A DNA stretch of 22,935 bases, taken from positions 1-22,935 of the forward strand of contig JAGRKR010000276.1 in assembly GCA_020442225.1 (NCBI GenBank), read 5' to 3'. The stretch's first letter is position 1. Each line of letters opens with the position of its first letter. Source of the stretch: Hyphomicrobiaceae bacterium. Its GTDB lineage: Bacteria > Pseudomonadota > Alphaproteobacteria > Rhizobiales > Hyphomicrobiaceae. Shown piece by piece: positions 1-7,629 of the stretch. The position numbers and the translations under genes were made by a program. Under the pieces are notes generated by a model, which saw nothing but the letters and a program-made list of their open reading frames with translations, searched no databases and was not told where the DNA came from.

Positions 1-1417
1 CGAGATAGGAGCCGGACTGGATCTCGATCAGCATTGCCGGAATCATGCCCGGATTGGCCAGCCGGTGACGGGTCGCCAGGGGAATGTAGACGGACTGGTT
101 CTCGCTGACGATGGACTGCTCCTCGCCGATCGTCACCTCGACGGTCCCGCGCACGACGACCCAATGCTCGGAGCGGTGGAAATGACGCTGCAGGGAAAGC
201 TGCGCGCCGGGCTTCACCATCAGGCATTTCACCTGGAAGCGATGGTTGCGGTTGAGCTCCTCGTACCATCCCCAGGGGCGATAGACGCGCTTGTGGCGCA
301 CGACCTCGTCGCGGCCCTCGGCGACGAGCCGATCGACGACCGTGCCGACCCGGTCCGCCTGTCCCTTGTCGGCGACCAGCAGGGCATCGCGTGTCGCCAC
401 CACGAGCACATTCTTCACGCCGACGAGTGCAACGCAACGCCCGTCGCCATGGACGTAGCAGTTGCTGGCGCCTTCGGAGATGATGCACTCCGGATCCTGC
501 GAGGCGTTTCCATGGGCATCCGCAGGGCTGGCTTGCGCGACATCGCCCCAGCCGCCCAGATCGCTCCAAGCGCCGGGAAGCTCGATGCAGGCGAGCGCTT
601 CGGCGCGTTCGAGGATCGCCCGATCGAACGAGATGTCACGCGCGTCCTCGAAGGCCTGACGGCCGAGGCGCAGGAAGCCGAGGTCGAGGTGCGCTTCGGC
701 GAGGGCGTTGCGCGCCGATTCGAGAATGCCGGGCGCGTGCTTGCGGAAGGCGGTGACGAGCGTGCCTGCCTGGGCGACGACGATGCCGGTGTGCCAGAGC
801 CAGGCGCCGGATTTGAGATAGCGCGCGGCGTGTTGTGCCGACGGCTTCTCGACGAAGCTTTCTACGGCCCTCGGGCCATGCGTCGACGTGGAGGTGCGCT
901 TGCGACCGCTCCTCTTCTCCTTTGGTGTCTCTGCCGCGACCCGCACGTAGCCGAAGGCTGGACTTGGCCGTGAGGCGCCATGCGCGAGAAGGACGATGCG
1001 CCCTTGACGGGCCACGTTCGCCGCTGTGTCGAGGGTTGCGGCAAAACCCGCGGCATCGGGGATGCTGTGATCGGCGGGCAGCAGCGCCAGGAGCGCATCG
1101 GGGCTCTCGTCTGCCGTCATCAGCGCGGCGATGGCGACCGGCAAAGCGGTGTCCCGGCGCAAAGGCTCGAGAGCGATGAGCGAGGGCTCGATTCCGATCT
1201 CCGCGAGCTGCTCTTGCGCGATGAAGCGATGCTCCACATTGGTCATCAGCAGGGGACGCTCGAGCGTCGGCCCGGAGTTGCGGCGAGCCGTGGCCTGGAT
1301 CAGGCTTTCGGAGCCGAGCAGGCGCAGGAACTGCTTGGGATAGGCTTGCCGCGAGAGCGGCCAGAGGTGAGTACCGGTGCCGCCGCAGAGGATGACGGGC
1401 TGTATCCTGTTATTCAT
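1..1417 (-). CDS. manC: Mannose-1-phosphate guanylyltransferase / mannose-6-phosphate isomerase (type II, ManC/AlgA-like), 3' end cut by window edge
   Basis: The frame is open from an ATG at 1417 to the left edge (472 codons, no stop), so only about the last 10-20 residues of this 470-490 aa family are missing. The family makes GDP-mannose for polysaccharide synthesis and can also isomerise fructose-6-P to mannose-6-P. The N-terminal nucleotidyltransferase domain (1-350) shows CGGTGT-H-LWPLSR (11-23), YPKQF (26-30), LLPADH (112-117) and FVEKP (188-192). The C-terminal cupin domain (about 378-472) shows RPWGWYEEL, RFQVK, LSLQRHFHRSEHW (407-419), ENQSVYIP and IEIQSGSYL. Odd points: residue 17 is His where the family has Arg, the usual WNSGMF is WLWHTGIV (207-213), and the PETGYGYI segment is degenerate (SPAFGYV). 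GAGG lies 8 nt before the ATG. Family assignment is secure; guanylyltransferase activity is less so. Confidence 0.93.
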   Translation of the reverse strand, partial: MNNRIQPVILCGGTGTHLWPLSRQAYPKQFLRLLGSESLIQATARRNSGPTLERPLLMTNVEHRFIAQEQLAEIGIEPSLIALEPLRRDTALPVAIAALMTADESPDALLALLPADHSIPDAAGFAATLDTAANVARQGRIVLLAHGASRPSPAFGYVRVAAETPKEKRSGRKRTSTSTHGPRAVESFVEKPSAQHAARYLKSGAWLWHTGIVVAQAGTLVTAFRKHAPGILESARNALAEAHLDLGFLRLGRQAFEDARDISFDRAILERAEALACIELPGAWSDLGGWGDVAQASPADAHGNASQDPECIISEGASNCYVHGDGRCVALVGVKNVLVVATRDALLVADKGQADRVGTVVDRLVAEGRDEVVRHKRVYRPWGWYEELNRNHRFQVKCLMVKPGAQLSLQRHFHRSEHWVVVRGTVEVTIGEEQSIVSENQSVYIPLATRHRLANPGMIPAMLIEIQSGSYL

Positions 1418-1743
1418 AGTTGCCTCATGGCGGCGCGCTGTGGTTGCGCGCCGTCTCGCAGTGCCTGGGTGCCTCGACATATGCATCGACTGTGCCGGTC
1501 CATTGTGCCGCCCGGCCATGACACTCAGGCGGCACACGATACGGCTTGAGCGGAGAATGTGCCACTATGGGGCGCCCTGGCCAGGGGGGGTGGCGTCATT
1601 CTTGCAGCTCGGCTCCGGTCAGACCATGCCCCCGCATGCGCTGATCGCGGCGCGGCGGCGCGGCGCACCACCCGGTGCGCCCTTCGACCGGGCCTGATCG
1701 ACCAGTTCTGCGACCGCAGCGTCGCACACGGAGAAGCCTTCAC
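1418..1743. promoter_or_regulatory. Divergent manC / femAB intergenic region with clustered GTGCC elements and a dyad
   Basis: This 326-bp spacer should hold promoters for both flanking genes. I see no convincing -35/-10 pair. GTGCC occurs five times on the plus strand (1461, 1469, 1492, 1505, 1559) and once inverted (GGCAC, 1531-1535). The copies at 1491 and 1504 extend to TGTGCCG and are 13 nt apart. TGTGCCGCC (1504-1512) and GGCGGCACA (1528-1536) form a perfect 9-bp dyad with a 15-nt spacer. A 12-bp palindrome CCCTGGCCAGGG lies at 1575-1586. This is operator-like, but no known regulator site is recognised. Confidence 0.4.
1431..1453 (-). repeat. 8-bp inverted repeat in the manC leader
   Basis: CGGCGCGC (1431-1438) and GCGCGCCG (1446-1453) pair perfectly around a 7-nt loop. 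On the manC strand the hairpin ends 13 nt before the start codon, directly upstream of the GAGG ribosome-binding site. A four-codon reading frame (Met-Arg-Gln-Leu-stop) starts right after it and overlaps the manC ATG. It could influence manC translation, but only the pairing is seen. Confidence 0.45.
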
Positions 1744-2745
1744 ATGAGTTCGAAATACGTGGTCCGGCCGGTCACTGGCGAGGCAGAGTGGGAGCAGGCA
1801 CTGGCGCGCCATCCCATGCGCAACGTCTATGCGTCGTGGGGCTGGGGCGCATACAAGGAGCGCATCGGCTGGGAGGTCGTGCGGTTGCTCGTGCTCGACG
1901 GCAGCGGCACTGAGATCGCTCTGGCGCTCGTGCAGATCAAGCGCAAGCTCGGGCTGCGCTACGCTTATTGCCAGGGCGGGCCGCTCTTCTTCCTCGACGA
2001 CGAGGATGTCGCGAGTGAGGTCACGCATTCCATCCTGGATCATTTGAAGCTGCGCAGCTTCGATTTCGCCCTCATCAATCCCTATGCCTTCAAGACCGAC
2101 CGCATGGTCATGGGTCTGCTGTCGGCCGGTCTCGTTCCGGTCCTCGCCCGGCAGAACCACAGTCTCCTGGTCGATCTCAGATCCGGACTGGAGGCTGCGG
2201 AGAAGGCGCTCAGCGGCAACTGGCGGCGGAACCTGCGGCGCTCGCTCAGGGGCGGCAATCTCACCCGGCGTTTCCTCGACGACGTCGAGGAGCGCAAGCG
2301 CTGCATCGACACCTTTGCCGAGCTTTACGAGAAGCTGACGCAGCGCAAGAGCTTCCGCGACGGCCTCAACGCACCGGCCATCCGCGATGTCATGGCCAAC
2401 GATCCGCGCTATGTCATTCTCGAGATCAAGGACAAGGGCGAGATCACGGCCGTTCGCATCGCCCATACCTCGCCGGTCATGATGACGGACTTCTATGCGG
2501 CCTCCGCCGATAGCGCCAAGACGAACTATGCCAACTACCTGGCCGTCTGGTCCTTCGTCGAGTATGCCGCCGAGCACGGCTACCCGCTGTTCGACTGCGG
2601 CGGCATCGATCCATTCGGCAACCGCGGCGTCTACAACTTCAAGCGCGGCATTTCTCACGCCCTCGTGCAGACCGGGCCACAATGGCTCTACTGTCGCAAC
2701 AGGCTTGTCCGCAATGTCGTGGCGGCGGCGTTGAGCCGGAGCTGA
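1744..2745 (+). CDS. FemAB-like / GNAT-fold acyltransferase in polysaccharide locus
   Basis: A 333-residue protein of the FemAB (peptidoglycan interpeptide bridge) superfamily, which has two GNAT-like halves. In Gram-negatives such proteins often sit in exopolysaccharide or exosortase clusters, with undefined acceptors. The second half carries the family pattern NWRRNLRRSL (159-168), then DFYAASADSAKTNYANYLAVW (249-269), then a DCGGIDPFGNRGVYNFKRG block (284-302), matching the usual 'yDfgGi...n.gi..FK.gf'. A longer frame reaches back to 1675, but the ATG at 1744 is chosen because GGAGAAG lies 7 nt before it and the upstream residues look non-coding. The gene is divergent from manC and convergent with the flippase gene (31 bp between stops). 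The role, probably amino-acyl or acyl decoration of a surface polymer, is inferred. Confidence 0.85.
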   Translation: MSSKYVVRPVTGEAEWEQALARHPMRNVYASWGWGAYKERIGWEVVRLLVLDGSGTEIALALVQIKRKLGLRYAYCQGGPLFFLDDEDVASEVTHSILDHLKLRSFDFALINPYAFKTDRMVMGLLSAGLVPVLARQNHSLLVDLRSGLEAAEKALSGNWRRNLRRSLRGGNLTRRFLDDVEERKRCIDTFAELYEKLTQRKSFRDGLNAPAIRDVMANDPRYVILEIKDKGEITAVRIAHTSPVMMTDFYAASADSAKTNYANYLAVWSFVEYAAEHGYPLFDCGGIDPFGNRGVYNFKRGISHALVQTGPQWLYCRNRLVRNVVAAALSRS

Positions 2746-2776
2746 TCTGTGGCTCCGCGCTGGCGGTCGGCGCTTT

Positions 2777-4042
2777 TCAGGCCGGCTGCGCTCTCGGTTT
2801 CGCCAGCTTCTCCGATCGCATCAGGGTCGTGGTCAGGTAGATCAAAGACACCGTATGCGTGGCCAGCAGCAGCAGTGCCGCGCCGAGCGCCCCCCACATC
2901 TCCAGCAGCGGATAGGCCAGCAGCAGCGAGACTGCGGCGCCGACCACGTAGCTCTTGAAGATCGGCGCCGTCATCTCGGTGGCCCTGAAATAGTGCACCA
3001 GGATATCGCGCACGAAGATGATCACGTAGCTCAGCGCGTAGATACGCAGGATGCCGCCATACTCGGCAAAGGCGCTGCCGAAGACGAGGCTGAGCCAGCG
3101 CTCGGCGGGCAGTGCGACCAGCAGGATCAGCGCGAGCGTCGGCACCCCCATGGCGACGGACACCTGCAGCAGGTAGCTTCTGAGCCCGCTCGATCCGAGG
3201 CTTCGGTAGGCCTCGGCGGCGCGGCTCGGAACGAAATTTTCCATGGCCATCATCAGCAGGTGCGCGACGCCGATCAGGACCTGCCCGGCCCTCAGTCCGC
3301 CGACCGCGGCATCGCTCAGCATCACGCTCATGAAGAGCCAGACCACCTGATCCTGCAGGAAGGTCAGAACCACGACGGGCAGCAGCCAGCGCGCGTAACG
3401 CCAGTGGCGTCCGACGACCTCGCGCAGAAGGCGCATGTCGAAGCGTGCCCTGAGGCGCGTCACCAGGAACGGCAGCATCGAGAGTGTGGATGCCACCGTC
3501 AGGTCCCACAGCAGGGAGTCGGCGCTGTGCAGGTCGTCCGTCAGGCGCAGCAGAGCCACGATGGCGACGATCAACGCCAGGCGCAGCAGGTCCATGAGCA
3601 GCGCCTGGCGCGCCGAGGCCTGGACGAACAGCATGCGGCGAACGAGCGTTTGGCAGTTCTGGACGACGGCATAGAGGAAGGCCGCCAGCAGGAACGCCGG
3701 CGACGAGATGTCGCCGCGCAGGCCGGCCAGACCTGCGAGGGTGAGGACCGTGATCAGGCCGGCGACGAGGGAGAGCGCGATACCGGCCAGGAGGATGGCA
3801 TTGAAGTAGGCGGCAGACCGCGTGCGGCGTCCGGCGACCGTCATCATCGGCACCGAGACGAGGGACGCCTGTAGGGCCTGCACGAACGCGGCCACGATCA
3901 GCACGACCGTGAACTTGCCGAATTCCGAGATGCCGATGAGGCGCGCTGCGGCAACGCCGATCAGCAGATTGGCGCCGCTGAGCAGCACCTGATCCGCGAT
4001 CGACCAGATGGCCGTGCTCTTGAGAACTCTATTCAGCGGCAT
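2777..4042 (-). CDS. Wzx-like polysaccharide flippase (MOP superfamily membrane protein)
   Basis: This 421-residue protein is almost entirely hydrophobic, with about 12 predicted transmembrane segments. It begins with an amphipathic Lys/Arg-containing stretch followed by SIADQVLLSGANLLIGVAAA and a RLIGISEFGKF loop, the layout of oligosaccharide-lipid flippases (Wzx/RfbX, MATE-like MOP fold). Wzx proteins move undecaprenyl-diphosphate-linked repeat units across the inner membrane. GAG lies about 8 nt before the ATG. The gene starts 12 nt after the stop of the upstream glycosyltransferase gene, so the two are probably co-transcribed. The substrate cannot be read from sequence, since Wzx proteins diverge strongly. 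The C-terminus is a short basic cytoplasmic tail. Confidence 0.85.
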   Translation of the reverse strand: MPLNRVLKSTAIWSIADQVLLSGANLLIGVAAARLIGISEFGKFTVVLIVAAFVQALQASLVSVPMMTVAGRRTRSAAYFNAILLAGIALSLVAGLITVLTLAGLAGLRGDISSPAFLLAAFLYAVVQNCQTLVRRMLFVQASARQALLMDLLRLALIVAIVALLRLTDDLHSADSLLWDLTVASTLSMLPFLVTRLRARFDMRLLREVVGRHWRYARWLLPVVVLTFLQDQVVWLFMSVMLSDAAVGGLRAGQVLIGVAHLLMMAMENFVPSRAAEAYRSLGSSGLRSYLLQVSVAMGVPTLALILLVALPAERWLSLVFGSAFAEYGGILRIYALSYVIIFVRDILVHYFRATEMTAPIFKSYVVGAAVSLLLAYPLLEMWGALGAALLLLATHTVSLIYLTTTLMRSEKLAKPRAQPA

Positions 4043-4054
4043 CGGTCCACTCGC

Positions 4055-4870
4055 TCAAGCCCGTCCGCTCGAGACAGTCTGCCGGCGCATACGGCGCAAG
4101 CGATAGTGTTCGGCGAGCGCCGCGGTCACGAACTTCGGCGCGAGCACGAGATAGCGATACCAGAGCCGACGGGGCTCGCTCCACAGGCGATGCAGCCACT
4201 CCAGGCCGTTGCGCTGCATCCAGACGGGCGCCCGGTGAATGCGGCCGGCATGGAAATCGAACGCGGCGCCGATGCCGATGCTGACGGCGCCGGCGAGCTT
4301 CGATGCGTGCTCGTGCATCCATAGCTCCTGCTTGGGACAGCCGAGGCCGACCCAGACGATGTCCGGCTTGGCTGCAACGATGCGATCCAGGGCTGCCTGC
4401 ATCTCGTCCTGCGAGAGGGCGCGAAACGGCGGGCATTCCGTGCCGGCGACGACAAGGCCGGGAAACCGCTGGGAGAGCCGGCGGGCCAGCTCGTCCGCGA
4501 CCCCCTCCGCGCCGCCATAGAAGTAGTGTCGCCAGCCCGTCTCGCGCGACGCCGCGCATGCCGCCGGCAGCAGGTCGGGTCCGCTGACACGGGCCATGCT
4601 GGAGAACCCGCGCAGGCGTCCGACCCAGGACAGCGGCGTGCCGTCCGGCGTCACCAGGGCGGCGGCCTCCAGCGCGGCGCGGTGTTTCATATTGGTGCGG
4701 GCCTGCATCACGCTGTGCACGTCCGCGACGCAGATGAAGCCGCCGCGCCGGGTTGCGACGAGGTCGCCTATGGCGGCAAGGGCCTGCGTCATGTCGATGG
4801 CGCTCACTGGGACACCGAGAATCATGACCGTTTCAACCTGCTTGCTGGCGATGTCGGCATCGGACGGCAT
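4055..4870 (-). CDS. WecG/TagA/CpsF family glycosyltransferase
   Basis: This 271-residue protein matches the GT26 family (WecG, TagA, CpsF), membrane-associated enzymes that add a HexNAc-type sugar to a lipid-linked acceptor. Visible motifs are the N-terminal ILGVPVSAIDM (17-27), TPDGTPLSW (74-82) holding the conserved Asp, HYFYGG (115-120), GTECPPFR (143-150), VWVGLGCPKQELWM (172-185), GIGAAFDFHAGRIHRAP (199-215) and WLHRLWSEPRRLWYRY (225-240). The frame is open back to 5068, but the ATG at 4870 begins the recognisable domain and has TGAGG 10 nt upstream. The earlier 66 codons look non-coding and overlap a hairpin and a -35-like element. The gene is followed at 12 nt by the flippase gene, consistent with a pair acting on the same lipid-linked sugar. 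Confidence 0.92.
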   Translation of the reverse strand: MPSDADIASKQVETVMILGVPVSAIDMTQALAAIGDLVATRRGGFICVADVHSVMQARTNMKHRAALEAAALVTPDGTPLSWVGRLRGFSSMARVSGPDLLPAACAASRETGWRHYFYGGAEGVADELARRLSQRFPGLVVAGTECPPFRALSQDEMQAALDRIVAAKPDIVWVGLGCPKQELWMHEHASKLAGAVSIGIGAAFDFHAGRIHRAPVWMQRNGLEWLHRLWSEPRRLWYRYLVLAPKFVTAALAEHYRLRRMRRQTVSSGRA

Positions 4871-4999
4871 GAACTGAGCCTCAGGGTTGGGAGACAGGTG
4901 TCGAATCGACGTGTGGTTGGCGCACGCGACGGTGCGGCCGCTCGTGGTCGATGCCGATGCAGGTTCGAGGCCAGCCATGCTGAGGCTTCGCATGGCATC

Positions 5000-5028
5000 A
5001 GGCAAGAGATCTGTGCGGAGATTGTCAA
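5000..5028 (-). promoter_or_regulatory. Possible promoter upstream of the glycosyltransferase/flippase pair
   Basis: On the minus strand a perfect TTGACA (5028-5023) is followed after 17 nt by TTGCCT (5005-5000). The -35 element is ideal; the -10 is poor, as is common in GC-rich alphaproteobacteria. It lies 130 nt before the chosen ATG at 4870. Confidence 0.35.
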
Positions 5029-5037
5029 TGGGCGGCC

Positions 5038-5062
5038 CAACCGGCCGGCGGTTGGCCGGTTG
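5038..5062. repeat. Perfect 9-bp inverted repeat between oxidoreductase and glycosyltransferase genes
   Basis: CAACCGGCC (5038-5046) and GGCCGGTTG (5054-5062) flank a 7-nt loop. It lies 26 nt downstream of the oxidoreductase stop and ends 9 nt before the TTGACA element. There is no T-run on either strand, so it is not a classical terminator. It may be an operator, an mRNA 3'-end stabiliser or a Rho-associated hairpin. Confidence 0.55.
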
Positions 5063-5088
5063 CACCACGCACGCGCGGAAAGGACCGG

Positions 5089-6429
5089 TCAGGTCCCGAG
5101 CATCGTCTCCATCTGCCGGCGGGCGCGCACGGCGTCGCAGTTCTCGTCGCAGGTGACGTCCTGCCAGCGCAACATGCTGCCTTCGGGGATGTCTCGCTTC
5201 AGCGCAACGCCGCTCGCGAGCCCGAGCGGGAGGTAGCCGTGGCTGAGCGATACGGCTGCCGGCTGCTGGCGGCCCCAGACGGTAAACCCGCCTTCACCAT
5301 CGAGGATCTCGCCGGCGGCGAGCGGCCTCTTGGCGGTGGCGACGACATCGGAAAGGAACGCTTCGGGCGCTCCGGTCGGCTCGCCGCGCAGCGCCACGCT
5401 CGCAACGGAGATGCCGAGCTCGAGGCCGATCATGTGGGTCGGGCGATAGAGCGCGGCATAGCGTCCGCTCTTGTCCTGCAGCGTATGGTATTCGCCGAAG
5501 CAGCGTCGGGCATAGTCGGTCTCGCCCTCGAACACGACGAACGTTCCCATGGCCAGATGATGGGGCACGTCCTTTTCCTCGCGTGTGACCGACGAGATGA
5601 CCTCGGTGACGCCGGCTTTCTCGAGCTGGCCGCCCTCCGACCGGGGCTTGAGGACGTCGGCGAGTTCGAAGCGGCTCGCCGGCGGGAAGGTCAGCCCCGT
5701 CGATTGTGGCACCAGACCGGTCGCGTTGCAGACGGCCGTCATCTCGATGCCGGACTTGGTGCCGTCGAGGAACGAGTTGAACATCTTCGGATTGATCAGG
5801 CTGCGATCGGTGATGCCGAGATAGCGATCGAGGATGCTCCAAACGGTATCGGGCGTGGAGGCGTGATAGCTCGGGTGATATCGCGTGCCCTTGCCGGCGG
5901 CGATGACCTTGAAGCCGGCGGCGCGAGCCCAGTCCACGTGCTCGCAGATGAGCGCGGGCTGGTCGCCCCAGGCGAGCGAGTAGACGACGCCGGCCTCGCG
6001 GGCGCGCTGGGCGAGAAGAGGGCCGCAGAGCGCATCGGCCTCGACGTTGACCATCACGATGTGCTTGCCCGCGGCGATGGCGGCAAGGCAGAGCCGGATG
6101 CCGGTCACCGGATCGCCGGTCGCTTCGATCACGACATCGACGCCGCCGTGGCGGATCATGGCCACGGCATCGTCACCGACGTAGGTGGCGCCGGTCGCGA
6201 GCGCGTCGTCGAGCGAGCGGGCGGCGTAGCGTTCTGGCGTCCAGCCACAGACCTCGAGGCGCGCTTTGGCGCGATCCGGTGCGAGATCGGCGAGCCCCAC
6301 CACGTGCATGCCGGGCGTCGACAGCACCTGGGTGAGGAACATCGAGCCGAACTTGCCGGCGCCGACGACGACGATGCGGATAGGGCGGTTGGCGGCTGCT
6401 CGTGCGAGCAAGAGGCGATGCAGGTTCAC
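5089..6429 (-). CDS. NAD(P)-dependent oxidoreductase, homoserine dehydrogenase-like, with C-terminal SAF-like segment
   Basis: This 446-residue protein has a Rossmann dinucleotide-binding start, IRIVVVGAGKFGSMFL (17-32), followed by VVIEATGDP and GKHIVMVNVEADALCGP, as in homoserine dehydrogenase-like or sugar-phosphate oxidoreductases. The last ~100 residues (KRPLAAGEILDGEGGFTVWG ... LPLGLASGVALKRDIPEGS) resemble the SAF fold found in sialic-acid synthase-like, AFP and FlgA proteins. Proteins of this architecture are widespread in Hyphomicrobiales and often only labelled 'SAF domain' or 'homoserine dehydrogenase'; the substrate is unsettled. The start is GTG with GGAG 10 nt upstream; no nearby ATG fits. 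Its position between xerD and the polysaccharide genes makes sugar-precursor synthesis possible, but this is only context. Confidence 0.8.
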   Translation of the reverse strand: MNLHRLLLARAAANRPIRIVVVGAGKFGSMFLTQVLSTPGMHVVGLADLAPDRAKARLEVCGWTPERYAARSLDDALATGATYVGDDAVAMIRHGGVDVVIEATGDPVTGIRLCLAAIAAGKHIVMVNVEADALCGPLLAQRAREAGVVYSLAWGDQPALICEHVDWARAAGFKVIAAGKGTRYHPSYHASTPDTVWSILDRYLGITDRSLINPKMFNSFLDGTKSGIEMTAVCNATGLVPQSTGLTFPPASRFELADVLKPRSEGGQLEKAGVTEVISSVTREEKDVPHHLAMGTFVVFEGETDYARRCFGEYHTLQDKSGRYAALYRPTHMIGLELGISVASVALRGEPTGAPEAFLSDVVATAKRPLAAGEILDGEGGFTVWGRQQPAAVSLSHGYLPLGLASGVALKRDIPEGSMLRWQDVTCDENCDAVRARRQMETMLGT

Positions 6430-6582
6430 GTAACGGACACTCCGTGATGGGGCGGCGCGGCCGAGCCGGACGCGGCCGCATTCGAGACGAGCAGCACAGC
6501 GGCAGCGTGCGATTCATAGCGTCGAGGCATGGCTGCCGATGGCTTCGGGAAATTCGACTGCGCATCGAGCGAGGACGCTCAC

Positions 6583-6612
6583 ATCCTAGGCGCGCTGGCA
6601 GGGGGCGGACAA
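6583..6612 (-). promoter_or_regulatory. Possible sigma70-type promoter for the oxidoreductase gene
   Basis: On the minus strand TTGTCC (6612-6607) is separated by 18 nt from TAGGAT (6588-6583). Each hexamer matches consensus at about four positions. It sits in the 203-bp gap between xerD and the oxidoreductase start. This is a weak call based on eye inspection only. Confidence 0.28.
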
Positions 6613-6632
6613 GGCTCGCCGCGCCCCTCGGT

Positions 6633-7622
6633 TCAGCTCTCTCGCTCGGTGTCGCGCTTGGCCAGCGGGTGGTGCTCTTCGACGAGACGCTTCAGGCGCT
6701 CCTCGAGGACGTGCGTATAGATCTGCGTCGTCGAGATGTCGGCGTGGCCGAGAAGCTGTTGGACGGCCCTCAGATCCGCGCCGCGGTCGAGCAGATGACT
6801 TGCGAAGGCATGGCGCAGGACATGCGGCGAGACGGCTTCGGGCTGGAGTCCGGCCTCGATGGCAAGCTCCTTGAGCTCGAGCGCGAAACCCTGGCGCGTC
6901 AGGTGGCCCTCGTGGCTCCGCGAGGGGAACAGCCAGCGGTTCGAGATCTGGCGCGGTCCGGTCTCGCCCGAGATGGCGGCGACGTAGGCGGCGATGGCGC
7001 GCTGGGCGGCGCCCGTCAGCGGCACCATGCGCTCGCGGCCGCCTTTGCCCTTGACCGTCAGCACTCGCGCATCGGATGCCAGCACCTTGCGCGGCAGCGA
7101 GACCAGCTCGGATACTCTGAGCCCCGTCGCGTAGAGCACCTCGAGCAGGCAGTGCAGGCGCAAGGCGTGATGCCTCTCGGCCTCCCCCGCCTCCCTCACC
7201 CGGCGCTCTGCCGCCGTCAGCAGGCGATCGACCTCGGCCACGCTGAGCGTGCGAGGCAAGGCGCGCTTCTGTCGCGGCGCGGTCAGCCCTTCGGCCGGGT
7301 TCTCCTCGAGAATGTCCTCTTCCATGAGGAACCGGAAGAACTGGCGCAGCGCCGACGTGCGGCGTGCGCGCGACGCCGGCGCGAGGCCCGTCTCGCCGGT
7401 CCAGGCGATGTAGCCCGCAAGGTCGGCCGGCACGACGTCATGGAGCGAGGCGACGCGCTGGCGCGCAAGGTAGGCGTGGAAGTCGTCGAGGTCGCGGGTA
7501 TAGGCGTCGAGCGTGTTGCGTGCGGCGCCGCGCTCGGCGGCGAGCATCTCGAGGAACGCGCGGCGCAACTCGGCGTAGCGCTCGACGGGGCCGGGCTCTG
7601 ACGTGTGCTCTGGAGCGTTCAT
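6633..7622 (-). CDS. xerD: Site-specific tyrosine recombinase XerD
   Basis: XerD, with XerC, resolves chromosome dimers at dif near replication termination. The 329-residue protein has an N-terminal SAM-like DNA-binding domain (about 18-110) and a C-terminal catalytic domain with the full set of residues: R169 in ATGLRVSEL, K193 in VKGKGGRERMVP, H267 and R270 in SPHVLRHAFASHLL, H293 in LLGHADIS and the nucleophile Y302 in TTQIYTHV. Length is slightly above the usual ~300 because of an N-terminal tail. The start at 7622 is 7 nt after the stop of the upstream secreted-protein gene, so the two are likely co-transcribed. Its housekeeping context (beside aroK/aroB, no att-like repeats) argues against a phage or integron integrase. 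Confidence 0.95.
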   Translation of the reverse strand: MNAPEHTSEPGPVERYAELRRAFLEMLAAERGAARNTLDAYTRDLDDFHAYLARQRVASLHDVVPADLAGYIAWTGETGLAPASRARRTSALRQFFRFLMEEDILEENPAEGLTAPRQKRALPRTLSVAEVDRLLTAAERRVREAGEAERHHALRLHCLLEVLYATGLRVSELVSLPRKVLASDARVLTVKGKGGRERMVPLTGAAQRAIAAYVAAISGETGPRQISNRWLFPSRSHEGHLTRQGFALELKELAIEAGLQPEAVSPHVLRHAFASHLLDRGADLRAVQQLLGHADISTTQIYTHVLEERLKRLVEEHHPLAKRDTERES

Positions 7623-7629
7623 GCTGCGC

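Noticed and set aside
65..973. Long plus-strand open frame opposite manC
   Set aside because: The opposite strand is the continuous, motif-rich ManC homologue; the plus frame has no recognisable domain and arises from high GC content.
1546..1571. TTGAGC ... TATGGG as a femAB promoter
   Set aside because: The spacer is only 14 nt and the -10 match is poor.
2855..3874. Plus-strand 339-codon frame opposite the flippase gene
   Set aside because: Its product is Gln/Arg/Asp-rich low-complexity sequence, the usual shadow of a hydrophobic minus-strand gene.
5239..6447. Plus-strand 402-codon frame opposite the oxidoreductase gene
   Set aside because: The minus strand has a clear Rossmann motif and consistent protein features; the plus frame has none.
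6633..7622. Tyrosine recombinase as sign of an integrated mobile element
   Set aside because: It has XerD features and housekeeping neighbours, and no att-like direct repeats, tRNA gene or phage genes were seen.
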